Assembly (NCBI RefSeq): GCF_003966735.1
Contig: NZ_AP017378.1
Span: forward strand, 3,120,905 to 3,184,904
From: Desulfovibrio ferrophilus
GTDB taxonomy: Bacteria > Desulfobacterota > Desulfovibrionia > Desulfovibrionales > Desulfovibrionaceae
Length of the DNA stretch: 64,000 nt
Reading direction: 5' to 3'
A model generated the notes under the pieces. The model ran no database searches and had not been told where the DNA came from. It saw only the letters and a list, made by a program, of their open reading frames with translations. This document shows positions 8,940-17,463 of this stretch, in pieces; position 1 is the stretch's first letter; every line of letters starts with the position of its first letter. A program made the position numbers and the translations under genes.

Positions 8940-9635
8940 ATGGAAGAGTATTGGCTGTTTGCATCCGAGCGCATTGTCCCGGGGCTGAATGCAGCCCTGC
9001 TCGTCAGTGCCAAGCTGATTGTGCCCTCGGCCCTGTACGGGATGCTGCTGGGCGTGATTACCGGTGTGCTCAGGGTCTACGGGTTCCGCTGGGTTCGGCG
9101 TGTAGCCGACCTCTATGTAGCCCTGTTCCGTGGAACCCCGTTGGTTGTGCAGCTCTACTTCTGGTATTTCGCTTTGCCGTATATCGTCATCGGCGGACAT
9201 CGCATCGTGCTGGACGCCATGGAGGCATCCATCCTCGGGTTTGCCCTGTGCAGTGCGGCCTACCAGTCCGAATACATCCGCGGTGGATTGCTCTCCATCC
9301 GATCGGGCCAGTTCAAGGCCGCCAAGGCCCTGGGCATGACCCCCTTGCAGACCGTGTTGCACGTGGTCCTGCCACAGGCCGTGCGCCGCTCCATGCCCGG
9401 CATCGGCAACGAGATCATCTACCTGGTCAAATACTCTTCCCTGGCTTCCATCATCACCGTGGAAGAGCTGATGGGCGCGGCCCGCAGCATTGCCAAGTCC
9501 ACCTGGCGGCCCGTGGAAGCCTACGGCACGGTTGCCATCTACTATCTGCTTCTGGTCACCATCGCCATGTGGCTGCTCAGATGGGCTGAGGACTACTTCT
9601 CGATCCCCGGCTTTGAAAGGTCGAAGGAAGACTAG
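8940..9635 (+). CDS. Amino acid ABC transporter permease, second subunit
   Basis: This permease of 231 residues carries the coupling loop AKALGMTPLQTVLHVVLPQA and the LFRGTPLVVQLYFWYFALP segment characteristic of HisQ/GlnP permeases. It abuts the ATPase gene with no gap and closes the operon. A long structured repeat starts on the base after its stop codon. Confidence 0.92.
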   Translation: MEEYWLFASERIVPGLNAALLVSAKLIVPSALYGMLLGVITGVLRVYGFRWVRRVADLYVALFRGTPLVVQLYFWYFALPYIVIGGHRIVLDAMEASILGFALCSAAYQSEYIRGGLLSIRSGQFKAAKALGMTPLQTVLHVVLPQAVRRSMPGIGNEIIYLVKYSSLASIITVEELMGAARSIAKSTWRPVEAYGTVAIYYLLLVTIAMWLLRWAEDYFSIPGFERSKED

Positions 9636-9760
9636 AAAGTCGTTGAAAATACTTCGCTCGCGGTGTCGCTGTGGGCGATGGACCCTCTCACCTATGTCCA
9701 GATAGGTGTCGAGCGTCCATCTCCCTGGCTCCTACCGAGCGAAGCTTTTGAACGACTTTT
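9636..9760. repeat. Long structured inverted repeat directly after the ABC operon
   Basis: The outer arms AAAGTCGTT (9636-9644) and AACGACTTT (9751-9759) are perfect complements. The next block inward, CTTCGCTCG against CGAGCGAAG, also pairs. A nested hairpin (CACCTAT with ATAGGTG, flanked by GATGGA and TCCATC) fills the centre. The 125-nt unit looks like a miniature inverted-repeat element or a structured RNA and may act as the operon terminator. No reading frame runs through it. Confidence 0.7.
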
Positions 9761-9762
9761 GG

Positions 9763-9910
9763 CGTTGCTGTTCGTTGGTTCATAAGCTGAAATTCCCGCG
9801 CTCGTGGTGTCACTGTAAAATATCCAAACTCTCACCCATGTATCAATAGGCATCGAGCTTGGGTTTTTCTGGTTCCTGGCGAGCCCTGTTTTTGAGCGGC
9901 CTTTTGCCAT
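9763..9910. repeat. Diverged second copy of the structured repeat
   Basis: This segment follows the order of the 9636-9760 unit (CGCTCGTGGTGTCACTGT, CTCACCCATGT, ATCGAGC, TGGTTCCTGGCGAGC) with many changes, and the arms no longer pair well. It seems to be an older copy. The remaining bases to 10138 hold no gene I can see, apart from an AAGTCGTT at about 9921 and the leader of the next gene. Confidence 0.45.
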
Positions 9911-10138
9911 TGAGGTCTTGAAGTCGTTGTATGTTGCTCTGAGGCCTTTCGATGTTGCCGCTGGCATTGAGCCTCAAGCGTCGTCCCGCTGTCACCATCC
10001 CCCTTCTATCTGCTTCGTTTTTCCCCTTTGTTTTCATCCAAATACGGTTTTTGGGCGGTCTTGCATCTTGCCTTGTCCTGCATCGTTCCTCTAGAGTATT
10101 TCTTTGCTCCGAAGACCGCTTAGAAAAGGAATATTCTT

Positions 10139-11530
10139 GTGTCTGACCTTCCGAAATATACTGCCCTGACTCCCGATATTATCGAGCGCATCCGCCAGGC
10201 CGTTGGCCCCGACGCCGTGGACCTGAGCCCCGAGGCTCTGGATGAGGCCGCTCGCGATGCCTCTACCGAAGTTCATGCTCCCGTCGCCATTGTCCGCGTG
10301 ACCACGGTCGATCAAATTCAGGCTTTGTTGAAGTTGGCCAACGAATTGAATTTCCCCGTGACTCCGCGGGGAGCGGGCACCGGCCTGGCTGGTGGCGCGT
10401 TGGCCGTGGATGGCGGGGTGGTTCTGGCCCTGGCTGGCATGAACCGCATCCTGTCCGTTGACGAGAAGAATCTCATCGCCGTGGTTGAGTCCGGGGTGAT
10501 CGTGGCGGACCTGCAGGCTGCGGCCCGGGCCAAGGGCCTGTCATATCCGCCGGACCCGGCCAGTCTGGACACCGCAACAATCGGCGGCACCGCCGCAACC
10601 AACGCGGGCGGACCGGCTTGTGTCAAATACGGAGTCACCAAGCACTATGTTTTGGGTCTTGAAGCCGTGCTGCCCACGGGTGAGCTTGTGGGAGCGGGTA
10701 CGGCCACGCGCAAGGGTGTGGTTGGCTATGATCTGGCGCAGCTGCTCGTCGGTTCCGAGGGCACTCTGGGCGTGATCACCAAGCTCATCCTGAAGCTCAT
10801 CCCCTTGCCCGAGGAGACCTGCTCGCAGGTGGCGGTTTTTGCGGACCTTGAAACGGCCATGGGCGCCGTGTCCGCCATCATGGCGGGCGGGGTGACTCCC
10901 TCTGCCGTGGAGTTTCTTGATAGTCGCTGTCTGCATCTGGTGGGTGATCTGTTACCCTTCGGCGACTTGCCGCCCGCCGGGGCGCTGCTGCTGGTGGAAA
11001 CCGATGGAGCCAAGGGGGCGGCCCGGGCCGAGATGGAACGGGTGGGGGCCATTTGCAGTGAGCAGGGTGCCCTGCATCTGCTGCCCGCCGGGGATGAGGC
11101 TCAGCGTCAGGAGTTGTGGGGTGTGCGGCGTCAGGTCTCGCTCCGTATTCACGACAGCGCCCCAATCTATGTTCCCGAAGATGTGGTTCTGCCCCTGGCT
11201 TCCATTGCTGAATTCGTGGGACGCCTGCCCGAGTTGGCAGAGTGCCACGGCCTGACCATCTATGCCTTCGGTCATTCCGGGGACGGCAACATCCATATCA
11301 ACGTCACTGCTGGCGAGGGCCAGGAAGCCTCGGTGGAGGCCTGCGTACTGGAACTGCTGAAGCTGGTGCTGACCATGGGCGGGACCATGAGTGGCGAGCA
11401 TGGCATTGGCGTGGCCAAGAAACGTTTTCTGCCCCTGGAGTTATCCGCGCCTTCCATGCGTGTTCAACGTGATCTGAAGCGAGTCTTCGATCCCAAGGGT
11501 ATACTCAACCCCGGAAAACTTTTCAGTTAG
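10139..11530 (+). CDS. FAD-linked D-lactate/glycolate dehydrogenase (GlcD-like)
   Basis: The protein has 463 residues. The N-terminal half is a PCMH-type FAD-binding domain (PRGAGTGLAGGAL near residue 75, PDPASLDTATIGGTAATNAGG near 140, YDLAQLLVGSEGTLGVIT near 200). The C-terminal FAD-oxidase domain ends with FGHSGDGNIHINV, the GEHGIGVAKK motif and FDPKGILNPGK. The family oxidises D-lactate or glycolate to the 2-oxo acid and passes electrons to a partner or the quinone pool. Lactate is the classic substrate of sulfate reducers, but no partner Fe-S subunit lies beside it. It starts with GTG, with AAGGA upstream. Confidence 0.9.
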   Translation: MSDLPKYTALTPDIIERIRQAVGPDAVDLSPEALDEAARDASTEVHAPVAIVRVTTVDQIQALLKLANELNFPVTPRGAGTGLAGGALAVDGGVVLALAGMNRILSVDEKNLIAVVESGVIVADLQAAARAKGLSYPPDPASLDTATIGGTAATNAGGPACVKYGVTKHYVLGLEAVLPTGELVGAGTATRKGVVGYDLAQLLVGSEGTLGVITKLILKLIPLPEETCSQVAVFADLETAMGAVSAIMAGGVTPSAVEFLDSRCLHLVGDLLPFGDLPPAGALLLVETDGAKGAARAEMERVGAICSEQGALHLLPAGDEAQRQELWGVRRQVSLRIHDSAPIYVPEDVVLPLASIAEFVGRLPELAECHGLTIYAFGHSGDGNIHINVTAGEGQEASVEACVLELLKLVLTMGGTMSGEHGIGVAKKRFLPLELSAPSMRVQRDLKRVFDPKGILNPGKLFS

Positions 11531-11814
11531 CAGGCTGGCGGGCGCCTGAATATGCGTGATTGTGGCGGTACCGTGGCAAAGTAAGATCCTCGTGTATTAG
11601 GAATATACAGCTCTGCTCTCTGTATCCGTAGGACTCGCAGACTCGTCTGACGGCGAACGGGTCGTCGTTTCTGACTTTGCCTTGGGCCTGGCACTCGCAT
11701 CATTTTGAGCCATCCGGAAGAAGAGAAAGAATCCTTTTGAACAGTTTGCTGGGGACCAGGGCTTCGGCCTAAGCCGGAAATGAAAGAGTGACCTTCAACA
11801 GTAGGACAAGAACC

Positions 11815-12978
11815 ATGCCTTCCATCAGTCGTCGCGTGCAGGCCATCAAGATTTCGGACACCAAGCTCATGCCCATGATCGCCGCCAAGGTGGGCGGTTG
11901 TGTTTCTCTGGGGCAGGGCGTGCCGTCCTTTGCCACCCCGGAACACGTGGTGGACGCAGTGTGTTCCGCCCTGCGTCAGGACTCTGCCGCTGGCAAGTAT
12001 ACCTTGCAGCCGGGGCTGCCTGCCCTGCGCGAGGCCGTGGCCGAACTGCTGGGCAGCGAGAAGGGCGTGCAGGCTGACCCCGAGACCGAGATCGTGATCA
12101 CCGTGGGAGCCATGGAAGCCCTGTTGGCTGCGATTCTGACCCTGGTGGAGCGCGGTGACGAGGTGCTGATCCCCTCGCCGTACTACGCTTCGCATGTGGA
12201 GCAGATTCTGTTGGCCGAAGGTGTTCCCGTGCCTGTTCCCCTGCGCTCCGAGGACTGGGGGCTGGACCTGGAAGCCATGGAGCGCGCCGTGACATCGCGC
12301 ACCAAGGCCGTACTGCTCTGCAATCCGTCCAACCCTACGGGCGCGGTCTATCCCGATGCGGACCTTAAGGCTCTGGCAGCGCTGTGCGAGCGCCACGGCC
12401 TGTTCGTGATTACGGACGAGACCTATGATTCCCTGACCTTTGACAGCCCCATGCCCATGAGTCTGGCCTCGTTGCCGGAACTGGCCGGGCGGGTGATTTT
12501 GGTCAACAGCTTTTCCAAGCGTTTTGCCCTGACGGGGTGGCGTGTGGGCTATGCCTATGCCGCCAAGCCGTTGATGGATGAGATGCTCAAGGTCCATGAT
12601 TGCACAGCCATCTGCGCCCCGGCACCTTCGCAGGCGGCGGCCCTGGCTGCATTAACGGGGCCGCAGGATATTTTTGTTCAGATGGGTGCGTCCTTGAAGG
12701 CGCGTCGTGAGCTGGCCTGTGCCCGGTTGGATGAGTTGAGAGACCATTTTTCGTATGTCCGTCCCGGCGGAGCCTTTTATATAATGGCTCGTTATCTTTT
12801 CTCATCCGAGTCTTCTCGCGAGATGGCCCAGCGCATGATCCGCGAGGCTCGCGTGGTCACCATTCCCGGCGGGGCTTTCGGACCCGAGGGCGATGGTCAT
12901 CTCCGGCTGTCGTACGGTGCGAGCGAGAAAGAGATCAATGAAGCCTTTGACCGTATCCAGAGCTGGGTGTTATTGTAA
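11815..12978 (+). CDS. Class I/II PLP-dependent aminotransferase
   Basis: Fold-type I aminotransferase of 387 residues. The PLP lysine is in SFSKRFALTGWRVGY, the phosphate-site region is around VGAMEALLAAI, and NPSNPTGAVY and DETYDSLTF are the usual cofactor-contacting motifs. The closing GGAFGPEGDGHLRLSYG carries the carboxylate-binding Arg. The family transfers amino groups from aspartate, aromatic or branched amino acids, and the substrate cannot be set from sequence. A GTG at 11788 is in frame, but AGGA before ATG 11815 favours the later start. Nothing recognisable lies in the 284 nt before it. Confidence 0.92.
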   Translation: MPSISRRVQAIKISDTKLMPMIAAKVGGCVSLGQGVPSFATPEHVVDAVCSALRQDSAAGKYTLQPGLPALREAVAELLGSEKGVQADPETEIVITVGAMEALLAAILTLVERGDEVLIPSPYYASHVEQILLAEGVPVPVPLRSEDWGLDLEAMERAVTSRTKAVLLCNPSNPTGAVYPDADLKALAALCERHGLFVITDETYDSLTFDSPMPMSLASLPELAGRVILVNSFSKRFALTGWRVGYAYAAKPLMDEMLKVHDCTAICAPAPSQAAALAALTGPQDIFVQMGASLKARRELACARLDELRDHFSYVRPGGAFYIMARYLFSSESSREMAQRMIREARVVTIPGGAFGPEGDGHLRLSYGASEKEINEAFDRIQSWVLL

Positions 12979-13043
12979 CGGGACGATAGAGGCTTTTCAC
13001 CTCTGGATGGGAAAGAGTGTTCAGGAACAAAGGAGCCACGTAT

Positions 13044-13475
13044 TTGCTCAATATTCTGATTGTTGACGACAGTGATTCCCTGCGGTTCATCCTCAAGGCT
13101 TTTTTTAAGAATATCGGTCATTGCCAGGAAGCGGTCAACGGTCGTCAGGCTGTGGCTCGTGTCAAAGCAGCTCTGGACAAAGGCGAGCGGTTCGATGTGA
13201 TCCTGATGGATATCATGATGCCTGAGTTGGACGGGTTGGATGCGACCAAGGCCATTGTTGCCTTGTTCGAGGAACGAGATGTGCCCAAGCAGGATCGCCC
13301 CAAGGTCATCATGCTGACTTGTCTGAACGATCCCAAGCACATGATCGAAGCCCAGTATCAGTGCGGAGCCTGTTCCTACATCACCAAGCCCTTTGAGCGT
13401 GAAATCCTGTTTGAGACCTTTGCCAATCTTGGCCTGATGCCCAATCCCCTGGACGGGGAGGACGACGAAGGCTGA
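13044..13475 (+). CDS. CheY-like single-domain response regulator
   Basis: A stand-alone receiver domain of about 143 residues: acidic pair in LIVDDSD, phosphoacceptor Asp in VILMDIMMPELDG, conserved Thr in MLTCLND and Lys in ITKPF. AAGGAG at 13030-13035 lies 8 nt before a TTG at 13044, which gives the normal receiver start (L-N-I-L-I-V-D-D), so TTG is preferred over the upstream GTG at 13017. Its stop overlaps the cheD start by one base, which suggests translational coupling and a role in chemotaxis. Confidence 0.88.
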   Translation: MLNILIVDDSDSLRFILKAFFKNIGHCQEAVNGRQAVARVKAALDKGERFDVILMDIMMPELDGLDATKAIVALFEERDVPKQDRPKVIMLTCLNDPKHMIEAQYQCGACSYITKPFEREILFETFANLGLMPNPLDGEDDEG

Positions 13476-13978
13476 TGCATAAAGTCATCGATGAGTATCC
13501 CGGGATTCAGCACATTTCGCTGGGTGTTGGAGAAGGTGTCATAGCTGGCAAACCGACGGCCGTATCCACGGTGCTGGGGTCTTGTGTAGCGGTGACCTTT
13601 CATGATCCCGTGCGCCGCTTGGGCGCTGTTTTCCATGCGCTTCTGCCCAATTGGGGGGACTACCCCAACAGCAAGAATCCGGGCGAGTTCAAGTATGTGG
13701 ACGCCGCCATCCAGCACTTTGCCAATGCCATGTATCTTCAGGGATCCAGCCGGGCCAATGTGGTCTGTAAGGTTTTTGGCGGGGCCAATGCCATGTTCAA
13801 GGAACAGTTCGGGGTGGGCCAGCGCAACGTGTTGACGGCTTTCAAGACTCTGGAAGGCGAGCGCCTGCGGGTGGTGGCTTCGGATGTGGGCGGAAACCGT
13901 GGTCGTAAGTTGATCTTCATCACCCATACGGGTGAGGTGTTCATGAAGCGCCTGCGTACCCAGCAACTCTCCAGCTAG
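13475..13978 (+). CDS. cheD: Chemoreceptor glutamine deamidase CheD
   Basis: The 167-residue protein has the CheD signature. The catalytic Cys is in TVLGSCVAV, the catalytic His in GAVFHALLPNW, and the VVCKVFGGANAMF segment is typical of the family. CheD deamidates selected glutamines on chemoreceptors and tunes their signalling, often with CheC or a CheY as partner. The receiver gene overlapping its start is therefore a natural partner. No other che genes are near, but a chemoreceptor lies at the far end of the window. Confidence 0.94.
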   Translation: MHKVIDEYPGIQHISLGVGEGVIAGKPTAVSTVLGSCVAVTFHDPVRRLGAVFHALLPNWGDYPNSKNPGEFKYVDAAIQHFANAMYLQGSSRANVVCKVFGGANAMFKEQFGVGQRNVLTAFKTLEGERLRVVASDVGGNRGRKLIFITHTGEVFMKRLRTQQLSS

Positions 13979-14009
13979 TTTTTTATCGCGCCCGGTCGGG
14001 CATTTTCCC

Positions 14010-16397
14010 CTATTCGAACAGCAGATCAACCTTGCCCTTGTCATCGAGCTTCAGGAAGGCATTGAATTTCTTGCCTGCCTTGGACACGAATCGGGCGCGC
14101 TTGTAGGTGCGGCCCGTGGAAAGCAGGTCGCGGGCCATGGCTTCGCGCACTTTGCCGCCGAACAGGGATTTCTTGATGCGCAGGGTGCACGAATCGTCAT
14201 CGCGACCCGAGCAATCAAATGCCTTGGGCTGTTCAAAGACCTCTTTACCGCAGAGCGGGCAGACGCCGAGAGGCTCGCCCGAGGGCTTTTTGACGGCTTT
14301 TGCATCACGAGGGAAGCCGTCGCGGTCCAATGGTGGTGTTGATCCATTGACCTGACTGCTGGTGTTCGCAGAGCCCGTGGACAGACCCTGAGGGTGTGGA
14401 GCGGACGCGGCGCTGCTGCCCGTTGTACCAGGTGTCTGCTGCTGTCCGTTGCCCTTGGGCGGGGCGTCTCCGATGGGGAAGCCGTCACGATCATAGCGGC
14501 GCGATGCGGCCTGAGTCGCACGCGAGGGAGCAGCTTTTGGGTTGGCAGGTTTCTGGCCCGGCGGGGGTAGGGGAAAGCCGTTTTCATCAAAGGCCCGGTG
14601 GTTGCGCACCAGTTGAACGCCATTTTGGACCGAGGTCCGGATGTCCTGCATGAAGGCCGGATAGGTGTCTTCACCCTGTTCGATGTCTTTCAAGCGTTTT
14701 TCCCAGTCTCCGGTCATCTGTGGCGAGACCAGATGCGGCAGGAAGGATTCGATGAGGTCCACGGCGTGGCAGCCGAGGTCCGAGGCAATGAGCTTTTTCT
14801 TTTCCTTTTCTATGTACTTGCGCGAGAGCAGGGTCTCGATGATCTGAGCGCGGGTGGCCGGGGTGCCCAGGCCACGTTCCTTCATGGCCTCGCGCAGTTC
14901 CTCGTCATCCACCAGCTTGCCTGCAGTTTCCATGGCGGCCAGCAGCGAGGCGTCGGTGAAGTGGGCCGGAGGCTTGGTCTGGTGCTTTTTGCTGGAGAGG
15001 TCCAGGGCCTTGACCTCGCTGCCCTTGCGCAGGCTGGGCAGAGGGTTGTCGGCAGCTGTGCGCCAGGGCTCGGCCTCCAGCCAGCCGCGGTCTTTGAAGA
15101 CCTTGCCCGTGGCCTTGAACTTGTGCTCCTCGATCACGGCCCAGATTGTGGACGCCGAGAACTTGGCCGGGGGCATGAAGGCCGCACAGAAGCGGCGGGC
15201 CACCATCTCGTAAATCTTCCACTCATCCCCGGACAGGGCGTCCTTGCTGGCGGGCTTGGCCGTGGGGATGATGGCGTGGTGATCGCTGACCTTCTTGTCG
15301 TTGACGCATTCAAAGCGGTGTTTGCCATTCTTGATGCGGTCGGCAGCGGCAGCGGAAATTTCGGGGAAGACCTTGTAGGTGGCGCGCAAATGCCCCAGGG
15401 CTTCTTTGAACAGTTCCCGGGTCAGGTAGCGCGAATCCGTACGCGGGTAGGTGATGACCTTCTTCTGTTCGTACAGGGCCTGGGCAATGGTCAGTGTGTC
15501 CTTGGCCGAGAATCCGTGGCGCGAGTTGGCTTCGCGCTGCAGGGTGGTCAGGTCAAAGGGCAGGGGCGGTTTCTGCTGGCGGCTTGCGCTTTTGACGCTT
15601 TCGACCTTGCCGTCCTTGCCCGTGCAGACATCGAACACGGCACTTGCTTCGTCCTCGGAGTCGATGCGCGTCTGCGTGTATTCGGGGGGCGCATGCCAGA
15701 TGGCCTTGAACGTATCCTCGTTCTTGGCGAGTACGGCCTCGATGGTCCAGTAATCCTTGGGCGTGAATTGTTCGATTTCGCGTCGGCGGTCCACAATCAG
15801 CTTGAGCACCGGCGTTTGCACGCGGCCTACAGTGATCAGGGAGTGGTCCTTCAGGGTGAACAGGCGCGAGAAGTTCATACCGATCAGCCAGTCGGCCTCG
15901 GCCCGGGCAAAGGCGGCCAACCCGAGGTTGCGCTTCTGTTCGTCGGGCACGGTCTTGGCCAGGGCCTTTTTCAGGCCCTGCTCGGTCATGTCGTTGGCCC
16001 AAAGGCGTTTGACCGGTTTGGCGCAGCCCGCCATGACCGCAATGCGTCGGAAGATCAGTTCGCCTTCGCGTCCTGCGTCAGTGGCGTTTATGATCTCGCT
16101 GACGTCGTCACGGCCGATGAGGCCCTTGACGATGGAAAACTGTTTTTGCGTGCCGGGCAGGATACCAAGTTTGAAGCGCAGGGGAATCATGGGCAGCTGC
16201 TTCATGCTCCAGCGCCCGGCCCAGGCCGGGTCCTGCTCTTCGGGTTCGGCGATGTTCACCAGATGGCCAATGGCCCAGGTGACCATAGTGTCGCCATCGG
16301 CGATATGCCCATCGGCGCGCGACGGGCGCAGGCCAAGGACCTTGGCGATTTCCCGAGCGACGGAGGGCTTTTCTGCGATGATTAGGGTTTTGCTCAT
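14010..16397 (-). CDS. topB: DNA topoisomerase III (type IA)
   Basis: The N-terminal Toprim domain starts LIIAEKPSVAREIAKVLG. The catalytic Tyr is in VITYPRTDSRYL near residue 320, and a C-terminal zinc ribbon (CPLCGKEVF, later CSGRDDDSC) is followed by a basic tail. At about 795 residues it is longer than the E. coli enzyme. Type IA enzymes pass single strands and resolve recombination or replication intermediates. ATG 16397 (MSKTLIIAEKP) is preferred over an in-frame start eight codons upstream. The linker at about 600-700 contains three copies of a D-x-(D/N)-G-F-P motif. Confidence 0.95.
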   Translation of the reverse strand: MSKTLIIAEKPSVAREIAKVLGLRPSRADGHIADGDTMVTWAIGHLVNIAEPEEQDPAWAGRWSMKQLPMIPLRFKLGILPGTQKQFSIVKGLIGRDDVSEIINATDAGREGELIFRRIAVMAGCAKPVKRLWANDMTEQGLKKALAKTVPDEQKRNLGLAAFARAEADWLIGMNFSRLFTLKDHSLITVGRVQTPVLKLIVDRRREIEQFTPKDYWTIEAVLAKNEDTFKAIWHAPPEYTQTRIDSEDEASAVFDVCTGKDGKVESVKSASRQQKPPLPFDLTTLQREANSRHGFSAKDTLTIAQALYEQKKVITYPRTDSRYLTRELFKEALGHLRATYKVFPEISAAAADRIKNGKHRFECVNDKKVSDHHAIIPTAKPASKDALSGDEWKIYEMVARRFCAAFMPPAKFSASTIWAVIEEHKFKATGKVFKDRGWLEAEPWRTAADNPLPSLRKGSEVKALDLSSKKHQTKPPAHFTDASLLAAMETAGKLVDDEELREAMKERGLGTPATRAQIIETLLSRKYIEKEKKKLIASDLGCHAVDLIESFLPHLVSPQMTGDWEKRLKDIEQGEDTYPAFMQDIRTSVQNGVQLVRNHRAFDENGFPLPPPGQKPANPKAAPSRATQAASRRYDRDGFPIGDAPPKGNGQQQTPGTTGSSAASAPHPQGLSTGSANTSSQVNGSTPPLDRDGFPRDAKAVKKPSGEPLGVCPLCGKEVFEQPKAFDCSGRDDDSCTLRIKKSLFGGKVREAMARDLLSTGRTYKRARFVSKAGKKFNAFLKLDDKGKVDLLFE

Positions 16398-16744
16398 GTG
16401 TGTTACCGTGGCGGGCAACATAGCAGCCCCGGGCCATGGGGGGAAGCCCCCGCTTCGTTGACAAACCTGTATTGGTTCTTACTTGATTTATGCCCGGTTG
16501 CCGGAGCATCCCGGTCGTTCTACCTCCTCAGAATGCACTTGGTTTCTGCCTCATCAACCGTCAGCCGGGCTCTGTTCTTGTAGGCCACTGAAAATGAACA
16601 TCTGCTTTGTTGCTGTGCAAAAAAAGGCGCAACGTACGGGAAGTACGCTGGGCCCTTTCTTTTTACTGGCGCTTTGCATGTGCACATTTTTGAATGGCCT
16701 GATGTGCACCTTAATGTTCTCCCCTGATTTTCCTGGTCTGGAAT
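16398..16744. other. Intergenic stretch between topB and the tail-fibre cassette
   Basis: I see no gene here. A run of A at 16619-16626 is followed by an irregular hairpin (AACGTAC, GTACGCT), and GGCGC occurs at both ends of a 50-nt segment. It should hold the topB promoter and possibly the end signal of the leftward tail-fibre genes. Confidence 0.35.
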
Positions 16745-17299
16745 TTAAGCCATGAACGGATTGTGTGGCCAGTTCACTTCTTCAGGCATCCACGGAAACC
16801 CCTGCTGCATCGGCAGATCGCGCAGGGCCTGACGATAGTCCAGCCATGCCTGGCGGGCGGCATCGTCGGCATGGGGATAGTCGGGCAAAGTCGTGGCGTC
16901 GCAGGCGCCCAAGCGAAAGTTGCGCTCGCTACGTACGGCCAGCGCCCAGGCATCCACGTCCAAGGTCCAGTTCCTGCTGACTTCGTCCCAGACCTCATAG
17001 TCCTGCGCTGCGGAGTCGGTCAGTCCCTGGGGCAGCGGCCCTAAATCCTCGATGGTCAGGGCCTCCCCCGTGGCCGTCCGGTAATGGGTTTCTCCCCGGT
17101 GATCCTCCATGATCTCCCAGCCGTTATCTGTCCAGACGGGCACGAATCCTTCGTTCGTCTCGGGCGGTGCCGTTTCCGTAGCTCCTTCGGGCAGCAGATA
17201 CACGGGCTGTCCGGCCTGCTCAGTCTCCAAAGGATCGATGGGTGGGGTGTCCGTGCTCAAATATTCCCCGGTCTCGGGGTGATAGCTATGGATATCCAT
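16745..17299 (-). CDS. Phage tail-fibre assembly chaperone-like protein
   Basis: The protein has 184 residues from ATG 17299, which has a good AGAGGAG ribosome site. The first part (PVWTDNGWEIMEDHRGETHY and TATGEALTIEDLGPLP) and the last part (ARQAWLDYRQALRDLP, then GFPWMPEEVNWP) match phage tail assembly chaperone proteins of the Phage_tail_APC type. Such proteins are needed to fold or attach the adjacent fibre. It is the last of three minus-strand tail genes with no other phage genes around. The specific role as fibre chaperone is inferred from order. Confidence 0.75.
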   Translation of the reverse strand: MDIHSYHPETGEYLSTDTPPIDPLETEQAGQPVYLLPEGATETAPPETNEGFVPVWTDNGWEIMEDHRGETHYRTATGEALTIEDLGPLPQGLTDSAAQDYEVWDEVSRNWTLDVDAWALAVRSERNFRLGACDATTLPDYPHADDAARQAWLDYRQALRDLPMQQGFPWMPEEVNWPHNPFMA

Positions 17300-17373
17300 A
17301 CAAAGGCTCCTCTTTAGGATGTTTATCGTCCTCACGCGCAAAACACTCGGAAGCGTTTAGATGTAAGGCGCAA

Positions 17374-17426
17374 AAGAAGTTTAAGGTTGATGCGTATTTG
17401 GGCATACGTGAGAGCTTAAACTTCTT
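17374..17426. repeat. Long hairpin between tail-fibre genes
   Basis: AAGAAGTTTAAG (17374-17385) and CTTAAACTTCTT (17415-17426) are perfect 12-bp inverted repeats around a 29-nt loop that itself holds CGTAT and ATACG. It is AT-rich and lies between the collar-domain gene and the chaperone gene. It could be a processing or termination signal or a recombination remnant. Confidence 0.55.
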
Positions 17427-17463
17427 GCAGTAACGCTGCAGATAAGTGCTTTTGGGCGTTTTG

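Noticed and set aside
14598-16385. Long plus-strand open frame of 595 codons opposite topB
   Set aside because: It is the antisense shadow of a well-supported topoisomerase gene. Its Gly/Val/Asp-rich composition reflects codon bias of the other strand, and it has no domain motif.
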